A stretch of 64,000 nucleotides of DNA from Arenibacter troitsensis (GCF_900177645.1 NZ_FXAO01000005.1:311654-375653), one strand, 5' to 3'. Shown: positions 20,448-30,878, counted from the first letter of the stretch. The notes: a model not told the origin generated them from the sequence alone. Numbers and translations are program-made.

Positions 20448-21560
20448 TTAGTTTACCGTAGATTGGATCATTTCGAAAAATTGATCGAACAGATAATCCG
20501 CATCATGTGGTCCTGGACTTGCTTCAGGGTGATATTGAACAGAAAATACATTCTTATCTTTCATTTTAATCCCGGCCACCGTATTGTCATTTAAATGTAG
20601 ATGCGTTATCTCCAAATCGGCATTAGCTTCAGCCTCTTCCCTGTTAATGGCAAAACCGTGATTCTGGGAAGTAATTTCCCCCTTTCCGGTAACCAAATTC
20701 ATAACCGGGTGATTAATTCCCCTATGTCCGTTGTGCATCTTGTAAGTAGAAACCCCATTGGCCAATGCCAAAACTTGATGCCCCAGACATATCCCAAACA
20801 AAGGTTTGTCCGATTTAATCATCTCTTTGGCCGATGCTATTGCTTCGTGCAAAGGTTCCGGATCTCCGGGGCCATTGGAAATAAAATAGCCATCGGGGTT
20901 CCAAGAGCTCATCTCCTCGAAAGTTGCGTTGTATGGAAAAACCTTTATGTAAGCATCCCGTTTTGCCAAGTTTCGAAGTATATTTTTCTTAATTCCGATA
21001 TCGAGGGCAGACACTTTATATTTTGCATCCTTATCTCCATAATAATAGGCTTCTTTGGTAGAAACTTTCGAAGAAAGCTCCAAACCTTCCATGCTTGGTA
21101 CTTCCGCCAATTTCTTTTTTAACTCCTCAATATTATCCACGTCCGTAGATATTACGGCATTCATGGCACCATTATCCCTAATGTATCCCACCAAGGCCCT
21201 GGTATCCACGTCGGAAATAGCCAAAAGATTATTTTTATCCAAAAATTCCTGTAAACTTAAATCTGCATCAGGTCTGGAATAGTTATAACTAAAATTTTTA
21301 CAAACCAAGCCTGAAATTTTCACAGAATCAGATTCCACTTCCTCATTATTTGCACCATAATTCCCTATATGGGCATTTGTGGTTACCATAATTTGTCCAT
21401 AATAGGACGGATCTGTAAAAATTTCCTGATAACCGGTCATTCCCGTGTTAAAACAAGCCTCTCCAAAGGCAGTTCCTTCCTTGTCCCCTACAGCCTTACC
21501 GTGAAAAATGGTTCCATCGGCAAGCAACAATATTGCTTTTTTTCTTGTTTGATACTTCAT
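20448..21560 (-). CDS. carA: Carbamoyl-phosphate synthase small (glutaminase) subunit
   Basis: CarA hydrolyses glutamine and passes ammonia to CarB to make carbamoyl phosphate for arginine and pyrimidine synthesis. The 370-aa protein has the CPSase small-chain N-terminal domain (FGEACFNTGMTGYQEIFTDP) and a class I glutamine amidotransferase domain with the nucleophile in GICLGHQ (C258) and the rest of the triad in QYHPEASPGP (H344, E346). carB is not in the window, so the two subunits are unlinked here. The gene follows rplQ on the same strand but is separated by a strong terminator. Confidence 0.97.
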   Translation of the reverse strand: MKYQTRKKAILLLADGTIFHGKAVGDKEGTAFGEACFNTGMTGYQEIFTDPSYYGQIMVTTNAHIGNYGANNEEVESDSVKISGLVCKNFSYNYSRPDADLSLQEFLDKNNLLAISDVDTRALVGYIRDNGAMNAVISTDVDNIEELKKKLAEVPSMEGLELSSKVSTKEAYYYGDKDAKYKVSALDIGIKKNILRNLAKRDAYIKVFPYNATFEEMSSWNPDGYFISNGPGDPEPLHEAIASAKEMIKSDKPLFGICLGHQVLALANGVSTYKMHNGHRGINHPVMNLVTGKGEITSQNHGFAINREEAEANADLEITHLHLNDNTVAGIKMKDKNVFSVQYHPEASPGPHDADYLFDQFFEMIQSTVN

Positions 21561-21598
21561 TTTTTGGCGTTACAATTTTTCGTTTTGCAAAATAACAT

Positions 21599-21631
21599 AA
21601 AAAAAGGATAAGCTTTTAGGCTTATCCTTTT
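21599..21631 (-). terminator. Terminator of the ribosomal-protein superoperon
   Basis: A 12-bp stem (AAAAGGATAAGC at 21602-21613 with GCTTATCCTTTT at 21620-21631, 6-nt loop) is followed on the minus strand by seven T residues. It lies just after the rplQ stop and would end the alpha operon transcript. Confidence 0.9.
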
Positions 21632-21657
21632 ACAATTATTAATATTTAATAACAATT

Positions 21658-22230
21658 TTACTCTTTAGCATCATCAGCTTTTTTATCAGCCTTCGGCTCT
21701 TCTACTTTTGGTTCTTCAGCCTTTGGAGCTTCAGTCTTTGGAACTTCGGCCTTTACTGTTTCTTCAACAACTGTTGTGGTATCATCTGACTTTTTGCTTC
21801 TACCCCTTCTTGTGGTTTTTTGCTTTTTAGGCTTGCCAGCGTTGTAGATTTCGTTAAAATCTACAAGCTCTATCATTGCCATATCCGCATTATCCCCAAG
21901 ACGATTACCCAATTTGATAATTCTGGTATATCCTCCTGGTCTGTCGGCCACCTTTTCGGCAACACTGCCAAAAAGCTCGGTAACCGCATACTTGTCGCGA
22001 AGGCTTTTAAAAACAATACGTCTATTGTGAGTACCCTTCTCAACTGTTTGATTGTTCTCAGTTTTTGATTTGGTAATCAATGGCTCCACAAATTGCTTCA
22101 AAGCTTTTGCTTTGGCAACAGTTGTATTAATTCTCTTATGCTCTATTAATGAACAGGCCATGTTTGCCAACATAGATTTTCTATGGGCCGCCTTTCTTCC
22201 TAAATGATTAACTTTCTTACCGTGTCTCAT
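21658..22230 (-). CDS. rplQ: 50S ribosomal protein L17 with an acidic/lysine-rich C-terminal tail
   Basis: L17 lies near the peptide exit tunnel of the large subunit. The first ~120 residues match the family ([20 protein letters not shown], then [18 protein letters not shown] and [19 protein letters not shown]). The remaining 55-60 residues are a low-complexity tail of K, P, E, A and D with repeats of the KAEEPK type, not found in the ~127-residue Escherichia coli protein. Tails of this kind are known in Bacteroidota L17. It is the last gene of the alpha operon, followed by a strong terminator. Confidence 0.97.
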   Translation of the reverse strand: MRHGKKVNHLGRKAAHRKSMLANMACSLIEHKRINTTVAKAKALKQFVEPLITKSKTENNQTVEKGTHNRRIVFKSLRDKYAVTELFGSVAEKVADRPGGYTRIIKLGNRLGDNADMAMIELVDFNEIYNAGKPKKQKTTRRGRSKKSDDTTTVVEETVKAEVPKTEAPKAEEPKVEEPKADKKADDAKE

Positions 22231-22287
22231 TGTTCTTTTCTATAGTCTTTCCTGGTTTTGGTATTCCCAATTCCCTTGAAAGTTCAA

Positions 22288-23280
22288 TTAATCTTTATCC
22301 AATTTATATTTTGACAAATCCATTCCAAAGCTCAAGCCTTTGTTGATAACCAATTCTTCCAATTCGGTCAAGGATTTTTTTCCAAAGTTTCTAAACTTCA
22401 TCAAATCGTTCTTGTTAAAAGAAACCAGATCACCAAGAGTATCCACTTCAGCAGCCTTCAAACAGTTCAATGCCCTTACAGAAAGATCCATATCAACCAA
22501 TTTGGTCTTCAATAGCTGACGCATATGCAATGATTCCTCATCGTAGGTCTCTGTTTGTGCAATCTCGTCCGCCTCCAAGGTAATACGCTCATCGGAGAAC
22601 AGCATAAAGTGGTGTATAAGCACCTTCGCACCTTCGGTCAATGCCTCTTTAGGATGAATTGAACCATCGGTTGCGATTTCAAAAACCAATTTTTCATAAT
22701 CGGTCTTTTGCTCTACACGAAAGTTTTCAATGCTGTACTTTACATTTTTGATAGGAGTAAAGATAGAATCTACGGCTATGGTACCTAGTGGTGCATTGGA
22801 TTTTTTATTCTCCTCAGCAGGCACATACCCCCTACCTTTGTCTATGGTAATCTCCATGTTAATACTAACCTTGGGATCCATGTTACAAATAACCAAATCT
22901 GGGTTCAATACTTGGTAACCAGAAATAAATTTTTGAAAATCACCTGCAGTCAATTGTTCCTTTCCGCTAACAGAGATAGATACTGTTTCACTATCCACAT
23001 CGTCTATCTGTCTTTTGAAACGAACTTGTTTAAGATTTAGAATGATTTCGGTAACATCTTCCACAACACCGGAAATTACAGAGAACTCATGTTCCACCTT
23101 ATCAATTCTAACAGAAGTGATAGCAAAACCTTCCAAGGACGAAAGCAAAACTCTTCTTAATGCGTTCCCAACAGTTAAGCCATAACCTGGTTCCAAAGGA
23201 CGAAATTCGAATTTACCTTCGAAATCGGAGGAATCAATCATTATAACTTTATCGGGCTTCTGAAAATTTAATAATGCCAT
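22288..23280 (-). CDS. rpoA: RNA polymerase alpha subunit
   Basis: Alpha initiates RNA polymerase assembly and contacts promoter UP elements and activators. The 330-aa protein has the N-terminal dimerisation domain ([24 protein letters not shown], about residues 27-50) and the C-terminal HhH domain ([30 protein letters not shown]). It lies between rpsD and rplQ, the standard alpha-operon order. Confidence 0.98.
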   Translation of the reverse strand: MALLNFQKPDKVIMIDSSDFEGKFEFRPLEPGYGLTVGNALRRVLLSSLEGFAITSVRIDKVEHEFSVISGVVEDVTEIILNLKQVRFKRQIDDVDSETVSISVSGKEQLTAGDFQKFISGYQVLNPDLVICNMDPKVSINMEITIDKGRGYVPAEENKKSNAPLGTIAVDSIFTPIKNVKYSIENFRVEQKTDYEKLVFEIATDGSIHPKEALTEGAKVLIHHFMLFSDERITLEADEIAQTETYDEESLHMRQLLKTKLVDMDLSVRALNCLKAAEVDTLGDLVSFNKNDLMKFRNFGKKSLTELEELVINKGLSFGMDLSKYKLDKD

Positions 23281-23299
23281 AATTGGATCAGTGTTGTTT

Positions 23300-23905
23300 T
23301 TATTTAGAGTATAACTCGACTATTAATTGTTCTTTGATATTCTCTGGAATTTGCATTCTTTCCGGAACGGCAACAAAATTACCTTCCATTTTTTCTGAAT
23401 TCCAAGTGATCCACTCGTACACACTGCTGTTTGCAGAAAGAGCGTCGTCGATCGCTTTTAAAGACTTTGATTTTTCCCTAACACCAACAACATCACCTGG
23501 CTTCAAGGTATAGGATGGTATGTTCACCAACTCTCCGTTTACCGTAATATGTCTATGTGAAACCAATTGTCTTGCTCCACTTCTAGAAGGGGAAATACCC
23601 ATTCTGTAAACAACGTTGTCTAAACGGGATTCGCACAACTGAAGTAAAACCTCCCCGGTTACTCCTTTACTTCTATTTGCTTTTGCAAATATGTTTCGGA
23701 ATTGTTTTTCCAAAATACCGTAAGTGTATTTTGCTTTTTGCTTCTCCATCAACTGGATAGCGTATTCAGACTTTTTACCACGACGTCTGTTATTACCGTG
23801 TTGTCCTGGAGGATAATTTCTTTTCTCAAAAGATTTATCATCTCCGAAAATTGCTTCACCGAATTTACGGGCAATCTTTGTTTTTGGTCCTGTATATCTT
23901 GCCAT
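23300..23905 (-). CDS. rpsD: 30S ribosomal protein S4
   Basis: S4 nucleates assembly of the small subunit body by binding the 5' domain of 16S rRNA. The 201-aa protein begins [16 protein letters not shown] and contains the S4 RNA-binding domain ([27 protein letters not shown]). It lacks the N-terminal zinc cysteine cluster found in some S4 proteins. A 103-nt spacer separates it from rpsK, the longest gap inside the spc-alpha part of the cluster; the spacer holds a short CCCCAATGGGG palindrome but no convincing leader structure. Confidence 0.98.
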   Translation of the reverse strand: MARYTGPKTKIARKFGEAIFGDDKSFEKRNYPPGQHGNNRRRGKKSEYAIQLMEKQKAKYTYGILEKQFRNIFAKANRSKGVTGEVLLQLCESRLDNVVYRMGISPSRSGARQLVSHRHITVNGELVNIPSYTLKPGDVVGVREKSKSLKAIDDALSANSSVYEWITWNSEKMEGNFVAVPERMQIPENIKEQLIVELYSK

Positions 23906-24008
23906 TTTCTTTTAGTTTGGAAACGTGATCATGAATTAAGGCTTATCCTTCGATAATCGTAACTACATCTCCTTGAAACACCCCATTGGGGCAATTGATT
24001 ACTATTAA

Positions 24009-24401
24009 TTATACTCTTCTTCTTTTTGGTGGTCTACAACCGTTGTGCGGCATTGGAGTTACATCGATAATCTCCGTAACCTCAATTCCTGAGTTATGTA
24101 TGGAACGAATAGCAGATTCCCTACCATTTCCTGGTCCTTTTACATACACCTTTACTTTTCTTAAACCAGCTTCATGAGCAACTTTAGCACAATCCTCAGA
24201 AGCTATTTGAGCTGCATAAGGAGTGTTCTTTTTAGAACCCCTGAAACCCATTTTACCTGCTGAAGACCAAGAAATTACATCACCCTTCTTATTGGTTAAA
24301 GAAATAATAATATTATTAAAAGAAGCAGTAACATGGGCTTCGCCCACAGACTCTACTATAACTTTACGCTTCTTTGCCGCTTTTGCATTTGCCTTTGCCA
24401 T
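24009..24401 (-). CDS. rpsK: 30S ribosomal protein S11
   Basis: S11 sits on the platform of the small subunit next to the mRNA exit. The 130-aa protein has the typical lysine/alanine-rich N-terminus, [11 protein letters not shown], the GMGFRGS-like [16 protein letters not shown] stretch and the conserved C-terminal [18 protein letters not shown]. It follows rpsM with a 13-nt gap. Confidence 0.98.
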   Translation of the reverse strand: MAKANAKAAKKRKVIVESVGEAHVTASFNNIIISLTNKKGDVISWSSAGKMGFRGSKKNTPYAAQIASEDCAKVAHEAGLRKVKVYVKGPGNGRESAIRSIHNSGIEVTEIIDVTPMPHNGCRPPKRRRV

Positions 24402-24414
24402 AATATCCTAATTA

Positions 24415-24789
24415 TTATTTAGTTGCCTTCTTCTTGTTAGCAACTGTTTTTCTCTTACCTTTTCTAGTCCTAGAGTTGTTTTTGGTACGCTGACCCCTTA
24501 AAGGCAGACCAGATCTATGGCGAATACCCCTATAACAACCTATATCCATTAAACGCTTAATGTTCAATTGGTTTTCAGAACGCAATTCCCCTTCTATCGT
24601 CAAAGAAGAAACTGCCTCACGAATACGACCAATCTCATCATCGTTCCAGTCAGATACTTTGGTATCCTCACTTACTTGGGCAGTCGATAAAATCTCCTTT
24701 GCCCTACTTTTTCCTATACCAAAGATATAGGTTAGGGCTATTACCCCTCTTTTCTGTTTTGGTATGTCTACACCTGCAATTCTTGCCAT
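24415..24789 (-). CDS. rpsM: 30S ribosomal protein S13
   Basis: S13 is at the head of the small subunit and contacts the P-site tRNA and L5. The 124-aa protein begins [21 protein letters not shown], has the [13 protein letters not shown] helix-two-turn-helix, and ends in the basic tail [20 protein letters not shown] that reaches the decoding centre. Its start is 2 nt from the rpmJ stop. Confidence 0.98.
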   Translation of the reverse strand: MARIAGVDIPKQKRGVIALTYIFGIGKSRAKEILSTAQVSEDTKVSDWNDDEIGRIREAVSSLTIEGELRSENQLNIKRLMDIGCYRGIRHRSGLPLRGQRTKNNSRTRKGKRKTVANKKKATK

Positions 24790-24791
24790 AA

Positions 24792-24908
24792 TTACCCTTG
24801 TCTTTGTTTAAATCTAGGATTCTTTTTATTAATTACGTACAATCTGCCTTTTCTACGCACAATCTTGCACTCGGCACTTCTCTTCTTTATTGATGCTCTA
24901 ACTTTCAT
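24792..24908 (-). CDS. rpmJ: 50S ribosomal protein L36 (zinc-free form)
   Basis: This 38-aa gene was read directly from the minus strand between infA and rpsM. It begins [17 protein letters not shown] and ends [10 protein letters not shown], the L36 signature. Only one of the usual zinc-binding cysteines remains, so this is the C-minus (zinc-independent) version. It is 2 nt from rpsM and 9 nt from infA, fixed by operon order. Confidence 0.96.
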   Translation of the reverse strand: MKVRASIKKRSAECKIVRRKGRLYVINKKNPRFKQRQG

Positions 24909-24917
24909 CCTATTTGC

Positions 24918-25133
24918 TTAATATCTATATGTAATTCTTGCTTTACTTAAATCGTAAGGGCTCATTTCGAGCTTAACCTTATCCCCTGGAAGCAACTTAA
25001 TGTAATGCATACGCATTTTTCCAGAGATATGCGCCGTTACCACGTGACCGTTTTCCAACTCCACGCGAAACATGGCATTTGACAATGCCTCAATTATGCT
25101 TCCATCTTGCTCTATTGCTGATTGTTTAGCCAT
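24918..25133 (-). CDS. infA: Translation initiation factor IF-1
   Basis: IF-1 binds the ribosomal A site during initiation. The 71-aa protein is one S1/OB-fold domain with the family marks [38 protein letters not shown] and [10 protein letters not shown]. It lies between secY and rpmJ, where many Bacteroidota place it; adk and map, which lie between secY and infA in some other bacteria, are absent here. Confidence 0.98.
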   Translation of the reverse strand: MAKQSAIEQDGSIIEALSNAMFRVELENGHVVTAHISGKMRMHYIKLLPGDKVKLEMSPYDLSKARITYRY

Positions 25134-25136
25134 AAT

Positions 25137-26480
25137 CTATGCTACCTTTCTATTTTTACCTGATTTCATCAAACCGTCGTAATGTCTGTTCAACAAATAA
25201 GAATTTACTTGTTGTACCGTATCGATGGCCACACCTACCATAATCAACAATGAAGTTCCACCGTAAAACAAAGCCCAACCTGCCTGTACATCCATAATCT
25301 TTACGATTACTGCCGGCAATACTGCCAACAAAGCAAGGAAAACAGATCCGGGTAATGTAATCAATGACATAATCTTATCCAAATAATCCCCAGTTTCCTT
25401 TCCTGGTCTAATTCCTGGGATAAAACCACCACTTCTTTTTAAATCATCGGCCATTTTATTGGTAGGTACCGTAATCGCCGTATAAAAATAGGTGAATACA
25501 ATAATCAAGAACCCGAACAAAAGATTGTAGGCCAATCCAAATATATCTTGGAACTGAACTTCCATCCATTGTCCTACAGCAGTATTGTTAAAGGTCTTTC
25601 CCAACAACCCGGGAGCAAACATAATAGCTTGGGCAAATATAATGGGCATTACTCCAGAGGCATTCAATTTTAAAGGAATATACTGTCTAGATCCCATGAT
25701 ATTCTTTTCATACCCACCAGAAGCAGTTCTTCTTGCATACTGCACTGGAATCTGACGAGTAGCCATTACCAACAGTACACAAAGCAAAATCACGATAAAC
25801 CAAATAATAACTTCAATAAGCATGAACATAAGTCCACCGTTATTATTGGCAGTCCTAGAGATAAACTCCTGTACAAAATTCTGTGGCATAGTAGCTATAA
25901 TACCGATCATGATCAGAAGGGAAATTCCATTTCCAATACCTTTATCGGTAATTTTTTCACCCAACCACATAGCAAAAATAGTACCTGCAACCAAAATTAT
26001 TACAGAAGGGATCACAAAATCAAGACCCTTACCAAATACAAAGGCACTATCCGGAACACCCAAAGCCCCTAGACTGTACAAGTACGCCGGAGCCTGAACA
26101 ATACAGATACCAATGGTAAGCCATCTAGTAATTTGATTGATCGTCTTTCTACCGCTCTCACCTTCCTTTTGCAACTTTTGAAGATAAGGAATGGCTATTC
26201 CCATCAACTGCACCACAATGGAAGCGGAGATATAAGGCATAATTCCCAATGCAAATACCGAGGCATTGGATAATGCTCCACCGGTAAAGGCATTTAAAAT
26301 ACCCAAAATACCACTATCGGTACTGGACGCCAAACCAGCTAACTGGGTAGAATCAATACCTGGAAGAACTACCTGGGCACCAAAACGATACACCAAAAGC
26401 AAACCAAGGGTAACGATAATCCTACCCTTTAGTTCTTCAATCTTCCAAATATTTGATAATGTCTCGAAAAATTTCTTCAT
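25137..26480 (-). CDS. secY: Protein translocase subunit SecY
   Basis: SecY is the channel of the SecYEG translocon in the inner membrane. The 447-aa protein has ten hydrophobic helices, the LPGIDSTQL periplasmic loop after helix 1, the conserved GIGNGISLLI stretch, and MGSRQYIPLKLNASGVMPIIFA before the late helices. It is part of the spc operon after rplO, with infA starting 3 nt past its stop. Confidence 0.97.
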   Translation of the reverse strand: MKKFFETLSNIWKIEELKGRIIVTLGLLLVYRFGAQVVLPGIDSTQLAGLASSTDSGILGILNAFTGGALSNASVFALGIMPYISASIVVQLMGIAIPYLQKLQKEGESGRKTINQITRWLTIGICIVQAPAYLYSLGALGVPDSAFVFGKGLDFVIPSVIILVAGTIFAMWLGEKITDKGIGNGISLLIMIGIIATMPQNFVQEFISRTANNNGGLMFMLIEVIIWFIVILLCVLLVMATRQIPVQYARRTASGGYEKNIMGSRQYIPLKLNASGVMPIIFAQAIMFAPGLLGKTFNNTAVGQWMEVQFQDIFGLAYNLLFGFLIIVFTYFYTAITVPTNKMADDLKRSGGFIPGIRPGKETGDYLDKIMSLITLPGSVFLALLAVLPAVIVKIMDVQAGWALFYGGTSLLIMVGVAIDTVQQVNSYLLNRHYDGLMKSGKNRKVA

Positions 26481-26492
26481 AGTATTCTTTGC

Positions 26493-26945
26493 TTATAAAC
26501 TTATAGCCTCACCACCTGCAGCCTCGATTGCGGCCTTTGCGGTAGCTGTAAATTTATGTACAGAAACTTTTAGGGAAGCCTTAAGCTCTCCATTGCCAAG
26601 AATCTTAACCAAATCATTTTTGCCAACCAATCCATTTTCTACAAGCGTATCCAAAGTAACCGTATCCTTAATGGCTCCCTTATCTACCAATTCCTGTAAT
26701 TTTTCTAGATTGATCCCAGCGTAATCCTTTCTATTGACATTTGTAAAACCAAATTTTGGCACACGTCTCTGCAATGGCATTTGTCCACCTTCGAAACCAA
26801 TTTTCTTAGAATAACCAGACCTGGATTTAGCACCTTTATGCCCTCTGGTAGCAGTACCTCCCTTACCGGAACCCTGACCTCTACCTACGACTTTACCGGC
26901 TTTTTGAACGGCACCATCCGCTGGTTTTAAATTACTTAAATTCAT
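26493..26945 (-). CDS. rplO: 50S ribosomal protein L15
   Basis: L15 is a late-assembly protein of the large subunit. The 150-aa protein begins MNLSNLKPADGAVQKAGKVV, has the glycine/arginine-rich N-terminal extension (GRGQGSGKGGTATRGHKGAKSRSG) that reaches into rRNA, and the C-terminal globular domain with VSVHKFTATAKAAIEAAGG. It lies between rpmD and secY. Confidence 0.97.
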   Translation of the reverse strand: MNLSNLKPADGAVQKAGKVVGRGQGSGKGGTATRGHKGAKSRSGYSKKIGFEGGQMPLQRRVPKFGFTNVNRKDYAGINLEKLQELVDKGAIKDTVTLDTLVENGLVGKNDLVKILGNGELKASLKVSVHKFTATAKAAIEAAGGEAISL

Positions 26946-26960
26946 AACACTAAAATTATA

Positions 26961-27140
26961 TTAAGCCTCCTCTGTGGAAACTAAGTGTTTAACTTTATTT
27001 ATCATTCCAAGAATATTTGAGGTAGCATCATGTTCTACCACCTGTCCTATTCTACGTAAACCAAGAGCCTCTAATGTTCTCTTTTGATTTTGAGCTCTTT
27101 TAATACTGCTCTTTACCTGTTTTACTTTAATCTTTCCCAT
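26961..27140 (-). CDS. rpmD: 50S ribosomal protein L30
   Basis: This 59-aa gene was read from the minus strand between rpsE and rplO. It begins MGKIKVKQVKSSIKRAQNQK and contains LGLRKIGQVVEHDATSNILG, the L30 signature. The operon position and 13-15-nt flanking spacers support the call. Confidence 0.96.
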   Translation of the reverse strand: MGKIKVKQVKSSIKRAQNQKRTLEALGLRRIGQVVEHDATSNILGMINKVKHLVSTEEA

Positions 27141-27153
27141 TATATTCTTGGTT

Positions 27154-27678
27154 TTATCCTTTAAAAACTTTTTCTAAAGAAATACCTCTTTGGTTTGCAA
27201 CTGTCTTTGCCCCTCTAAGTTGTAAAAGCGCATCAAAAGTAGCTTTTACTACGTTATGAGGGTTGGAAGAGCCCTGTGATTTAGACAATACATCATGAAC
27301 ACCTACTGCCTCCAATACTGCCCTAACGGCACCACCTGCAATTACTCCGGTACCGTGCGATGCAGGCTGGATATAAACCCTAGCTCCACCGAATTTCCCT
27401 TTTTGTTCATGTGGCAAAGTACCTTTGTTCAATGGAATTCTAATAAGATTCTTTTTAGCATCCTCAATAGCCTTGGCAATTGCCGTAGCAACTTCCTTAG
27501 ACTTACCTAGACCGTGACCTACAACACCATTTTCATCACCTACAACAACTATAGCGGAGAAACCGAACGCTCTACCACCTTTAGTAACTTTGGTAACACG
27601 TTGTACCCCAACCAATCTATCTTTTAATTCTAAACCTCCCGGCTTAACAGTCTCTACGTTTTTGTATTTCTGATACAT
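27154..27678 (-). CDS. rpsE: 30S ribosomal protein S5
   Basis: S5 takes part in decoding accuracy and mRNA helicase activity at the entry channel. The 174-aa protein has the DSRM-like N-terminal domain ([31 protein letters not shown]) and the S5 C-terminal domain ([29 protein letters not shown]). Position between rplR and rpmD is standard. Confidence 0.98.
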   Translation of the reverse strand: MYQKYKNVETVKPGGLELKDRLVGVQRVTKVTKGGRAFGFSAIVVVGDENGVVGHGLGKSKEVATAIAKAIEDAKKNLIRIPLNKGTLPHEQKGKFGGARVYIQPASHGTGVIAGGAVRAVLEAVGVHDVLSKSQGSSNPHNVVKATFDALLQLRGAKTVANQRGISLEKVFKG

Positions 27679-27685
27679 AATATTA

Positions 27686-28042
27686 TTAGAATTTTAATCC
27701 TGCTTCCCTAGCGCCATCGGCTAATGATTTTACTCTTCCATGGTATAAGTTACCACCTCTATCAAAAGCAACAGCCTCTATTCCAGCTTCCTTTGCCTTT
27801 TCGGCAATAGCCTTACCAACTAGGTTAGCCACTTCTGTTTTAGTCCCTTTAGCCTTGGCCAACTCCTTATCCCTTGAGGAAGCAGCCACCAAAGTTGTTC
27901 CAGCCACATCATCAATAATTTGAGCGTATATCCCTGTATTGCTTCTAAAAACAGCAAGCCTTGGCCTCTCTGCAGTACCTGAGGATATTTTTCTAATCCT
28001 CCTTCTGATACGTAGTCTTCTTTCAGTCTTCGTTAATCCCAT
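27686..28042 (-). CDS. rplR: 50S ribosomal protein L18
   Basis: L18 binds 5S rRNA together with L5 and helps attach it to the large subunit. The 118-aa protein has the basic N-terminus ([27 protein letters not shown]), [23 protein letters not shown] and the [19 protein letters not shown] end typical of the family. Confidence 0.98.
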   Translation of the reverse strand: MGLTKTERRLRIRRRIRKISSGTAERPRLAVFRSNTGIYAQIIDDVAGTTLVAASSRDKELAKAKGTKTEVANLVGKAIAEKAKEAGIEAVAFDRGGNLYHGRVKSLADGAREAGLKF

Positions 28043-28053
28043 AATGCTAATTA

Positions 28054-28596
28054 TTAAGCCGATTTACCAGCTTTTCTTCTTAATTGTTCACCAACGAACT
28101 TAATTCCTTTTCCTTTGTAAGGCTCTGGCTTACGGAAAGATCTAATTTTAGCGGCGATCTGCCCCACTAATTGCTTATCATGCGAACTTAGCTTTATAAT
28201 TGGATTCTTTCCTTTTTCGGATACGGTCTCCACTTTTACCTCTGAAGCCAAATCCAAAACAATATTGTGCGAAAATCCTAAAGCTAGATCCAATGTTTGT
28301 CCTTGATTGCTGGCACGATATCCTACACCTACCAACTCCAATTCCTTAACCCATCCTTTAGAAACTCCTTGGACCATATTAAAGATCAAAGATCTGTAAA
28401 GACCATGTTTTGCTTTATGCTCCTTGGAATCTGAAGGCCTTGTAACAAATACTTGACCGTCTTCAACCTTAACAGCAGCACCAGAAAATTCTTGGGAAAG
28501 TTCTCCCAGCTTACCTTTTACAGTAATAACATCTTCCTTAACCTCTACGGTTACTCCTTCTGGAATTGCTATTGGATTATTACCTGTTCTAGACAT
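28054..28596 (-). CDS. rplF: 50S ribosomal protein L6
   Basis: L6 lies near the factor-binding site of the large subunit. The 180-aa protein begins [19 protein letters not shown] and has the two L6 alpha/beta repeats, ending with the family signature [26 protein letters not shown]. Order rpsH-rplF-rplR is standard. Confidence 0.98.
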   Translation of the reverse strand: MSRTGNNPIAIPEGVTVEVKEDVITVKGKLGELSQEFSGAAVKVEDGQVFVTRPSDSKEHKAKHGLYRSLIFNMVQGVSKGWVKELELVGVGYRASNQGQTLDLALGFSHNIVLDLASEVKVETVSEKGKNPIIKLSSHDKQLVGQIAAKIRSFRKPEPYKGKGIKFVGEQLRRKAGKSA

Positions 28597-28616
28597 CTTT
28601 CTTAATCTTTATAGTA

Positions 28617-29015
28617 TTAATAAACATAACATAATACTTCCCCACCTGCATTCTCAAGCTTTGCCTGTTTGCTGGTCATTACACCATGGGAAGTAGAAAT
28701 AATAGCAATACCAAGACCATTTAATACTCTTGGTAACTCTGATGAGCTAGCATATTTTCTAAGTCCTGGTGTACTAACTCGCTTAATCTTCTTTATAACC
28801 GGCTCTTTTGTGAACTTGTCATACTTCAAGGCTATTTTAATAGTCCCCTGAACCGCATTATCTTCAAATTTGTAGCTTAAAATATATCCTTGATCGAATA
28901 ATATTTTAGTAATTTCTTTCTTTAAATTAGATGCAGGAATCTCAACCACCCTGTGGCCGGCGCTACTTGCATTTCTAATTCTAGTTAAATAATCCGCGAT
29001 TGGATCTGTAAACAT
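28617..29015 (-). CDS. rpsH: 30S ribosomal protein S8
   Basis: S8 binds 16S rRNA helix 21 and, in Escherichia coli, represses the spc operon. The 132-aa protein starts MFTDPIADYLTRIRNASSAG, has VEIPASNLKKEITKILFDQGYI, and the C-terminal STSHGVMTSKQAKLENAGGEVLCYVY. No S8 mRNA-target structure was identified in this cluster. Confidence 0.98.
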   Translation of the reverse strand: MFTDPIADYLTRIRNASSAGHRVVEIPASNLKKEITKILFDQGYILSYKFEDNAVQGTIKIALKYDKFTKEPVIKKIKRVSTPGLRKYASSSELPRVLNGLGIAIISTSHGVMTSKQAKLENAGGEVLCYVY

Positions 29016-29083
29016 AATTATTGATTTACGGTAACGGTTTTTAACAGTATTGTTAAACCTGAAACCAGTTTATACTCTTTAAA

Positions 29084-29353
29084 TTACCAGCTAGCTTTTC
29101 TAACCCCTGGTATAAGGCCATTATTGGCCATTTCCCTAAAAGTAACCCTAGATATACCAAAAGTTCTCATGTAACCCCTTGGTCTTCCAGTTAATTTACA
29201 GCGGTTGTGCAAACGCACAGGGGAAGCATTTTTTGGCAATTTTTGTAATGCCTCATAATCACCAGCCTCTTTTAAGGCTTTTCTTTTCTCGGCATATTTA
29301 GCTACCATCTTTTCTCTCTTGACCTCACGGGCCTTCATGGATTCTTTAGCCAT
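29084..29353 (-). CDS. rpsN: 30S ribosomal protein S14 (zinc-free form)
   Basis: S14 is in the head of the small subunit. The 89-aa form is the long, cysteine-cluster-free version: the usual CxxC motifs are missing and only the [21 protein letters not shown] signature plus one cysteine remain. It lies between rplE and rpsH as in the standard spc order. Confidence 0.98.
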   Translation of the reverse strand: MAKESMKAREVKREKMVAKYAEKRKALKEAGDYEALQKLPKNASPVRLHNRCKLTGRPRGYMRTFGISRVTFREMANNGLIPGVRKASW

Positions 29354-29354
29354 A

Positions 29355-29906
29355 CTAATTCTTTTTAAAAGGTAGTCCTAATTCGGTTAATAATGATTTA
29401 GCTTCTTTATCTGTCTCGGCAGAGGTTACAAATGTAATATCCATACCATTGATTCTGTTAATTTTATCAATGTTTATTTCAGGAAATATAATTTGTTCCG
29501 TAATACCAAGATTATAATTTCCCCTTCCATCAAAACCAGTAGCCTTAATTCCTTGGAAATCCCTTACCCTTGGCAATGCAGTTGTAACCAATCTATCCAA
29601 GAATTCGTACATTCTCTCTCCGCGTAAGGTTACTTTTGCCCCAATTGGCATTCCTTTACGTAATTTAAATGCAGCAACATCCTTTTTAGACATCGTTGAA
29701 ATTGCTTTTTGGCCAGTGATATTGGTCAACTCATCAACAGCATGGTCAATAAGCTTCTTATCCGCTACAGCGGCACCAACACCTCTACTAACAACAATTT
29801 TTTCTAATTTAGGAACCTGCATTACATTCTTGTAACCAAACTCCTCCCTAAGAGCCTTAATAACTCTTTCTTTATATTCCTGTTTTAATCTTGGAACGTA
29901 AGCCAT
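29355..29906 (-). CDS. rplE: 50S ribosomal protein L5
   Basis: L5 anchors 5S rRNA and contacts S13 at the intersubunit bridge. The 183-aa protein has [20 protein letters not shown], the [16 protein letters not shown] and [22 protein letters not shown] signatures. One base separates its start from rpsN's upstream gene order, so translation coupling is likely. Confidence 0.98.
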   Translation of the reverse strand: MAYVPRLKQEYKERVIKALREEFGYKNVMQVPKLEKIVVSRGVGAAVADKKLIDHAVDELTNITGQKAISTMSKKDVAAFKLRKGMPIGAKVTLRGERMYEFLDRLVTTALPRVRDFQGIKATGFDGRGNYNLGITEQIIFPEINIDKINRINGMDITFVTSAETDKEAKSLLTELGLPFKKN

Positions 29907-29908
29907 AA

Positions 29909-30223
29909 CTAAATTACTTCTTTAGATTTCTTCGCAAATCTTACTTTCTTACCGTCTCTTACCTCAAATCCAACTCTAGTGGTCTCTCCAGATTTTGGAT
30001 CGATCAAAGACAGATTGGATATCTGTAAGGGAGCCTCTTTCTTAACAATCCCACCTTGAGGATTGCTAGCACTTGGCTTTTCGTGTTTGGACACCATATT
30101 GGCACCTTCAACGATCGCCTTGTTTTTTTCACGGTCTACACTTACAACCTTACCTTCTACCCCTTTGTGGTCTCCGGCAATAATTCTAACAGTATCCCCT
30201 GTTTTGATTTTTAATTTTCCCAT
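29909..30223 (-). CDS. rplX: 50S ribosomal protein L24
   Basis: L24 is an assembly initiator near the exit tunnel, with a KOW motif ([20 protein letters not shown]). I chose the ATG at 30223 (MGKLKIKTG, 104 aa), because the longer frame upstream would overlap rplN and adds residues not found in L24. It lies between rplN and rplE. Confidence 0.97.
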   Translation of the reverse strand: MGKLKIKTGDTVRIIAGDHKGVEGKVVSVDREKNKAIVEGANMVSKHEKPSASNPQGGIVKKEAPLQISNLSLIDPKSGETTRVGFEVRDGKKVRFAKKSKEVI

Positions 30224-30236
30224 TTTGCTATATTTA

Positions 30237-30605
30237 TTAAAGCACCTCTGGAGCCAATGATACAATTTTCATGAACTGCTTATCACGAAGTTCCCTGGCC
30301 ACTGGTCCAAAAACACGTGTTCCCCTCATTTCCCCGGTTGGGTTCAAAAGTACACATGCATTATCATCGAAACGAATATAAGAACCATCAGGTCTTCTAA
30401 CTTCTTTCTTTGTTCTTACAACAACTGCTGTGGAAACTGCACCTTTCTTAACAGCTCCGTTAGGCGTAGCTTCCTTAACGGCAACTACTATTTTATCCCC
30501 AACAGAAGCATATCTTCTTTTTGTACCTCCCAACACACGAATGGTCAAAACTTCTTTTGCACCCGTATTGTCCGCTACTTTTAGTCTAGATTCTTGCTGT
30601 AACAT
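30237..30605 (-). CDS. rplN: 50S ribosomal protein L14
   Basis: L14 contacts the small subunit and L19. The 122-aa protein has the family start [20 protein letters not shown], then [21 protein letters not shown] and the C-terminal [20 protein letters not shown]. Standard position after rpsQ. Confidence 0.98.
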   Translation of the reverse strand: MLQQESRLKVADNTGAKEVLTIRVLGGTKRRYASVGDKIVVAVKEATPNGAVKKGAVSTAVVVRTKKEVRRPDGSYIRFDDNACVLLNPTGEMRGTRVFGPVARELRDKQFMKIVSLAPEVL

Positions 30606-30607
30606 AA

Positions 30608-30865
30608 TTATTTAGCTCTTTCAATGATTTCCACTAACCTCCAACATTTGGTTTTACTCAATGGACGTGTCTCCATGATCTTAACAGTATCGCCAATATT
30701 GCAATCGTTCTTTTCATCGTGCGCAACATATTTCTTAGTTTTCAACACGAACTTACCGTACATAGGGTGCTTAACACGTTTAACTTCTGAAACCACTACT
30801 GATTTCTCCATTTTGTTGCTAGTTACAACGCCTATTCTCTCTTTTCTTAAATTCCTTTTTTCCAT
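30608..30865 (-). CDS. rpsQ: 30S ribosomal protein S17
   Basis: S17 is an OB-fold primary binder of 16S rRNA. The 85-aa protein has [38 protein letters not shown] and [18 protein letters not shown], all typical. Its stop is 2 nt from the rplN start. Confidence 0.98.
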   Translation of the reverse strand: MEKRNLRKERIGVVTSNKMEKSVVVSEVKRVKHPMYGKFVLKTKKYVAHDEKNDCNIGDTVKIMETRPLSKTKCWRLVEIIERAK

Positions 30866-30878
30866 AAAGCAGAACCAA

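Noticed and set aside
29909..30265. Longer L24 frame with 14 extra N-terminal residues
   Set aside because: It overlaps rplN and the extra residues are not part of L24; MGKLKIKTG is the family start.
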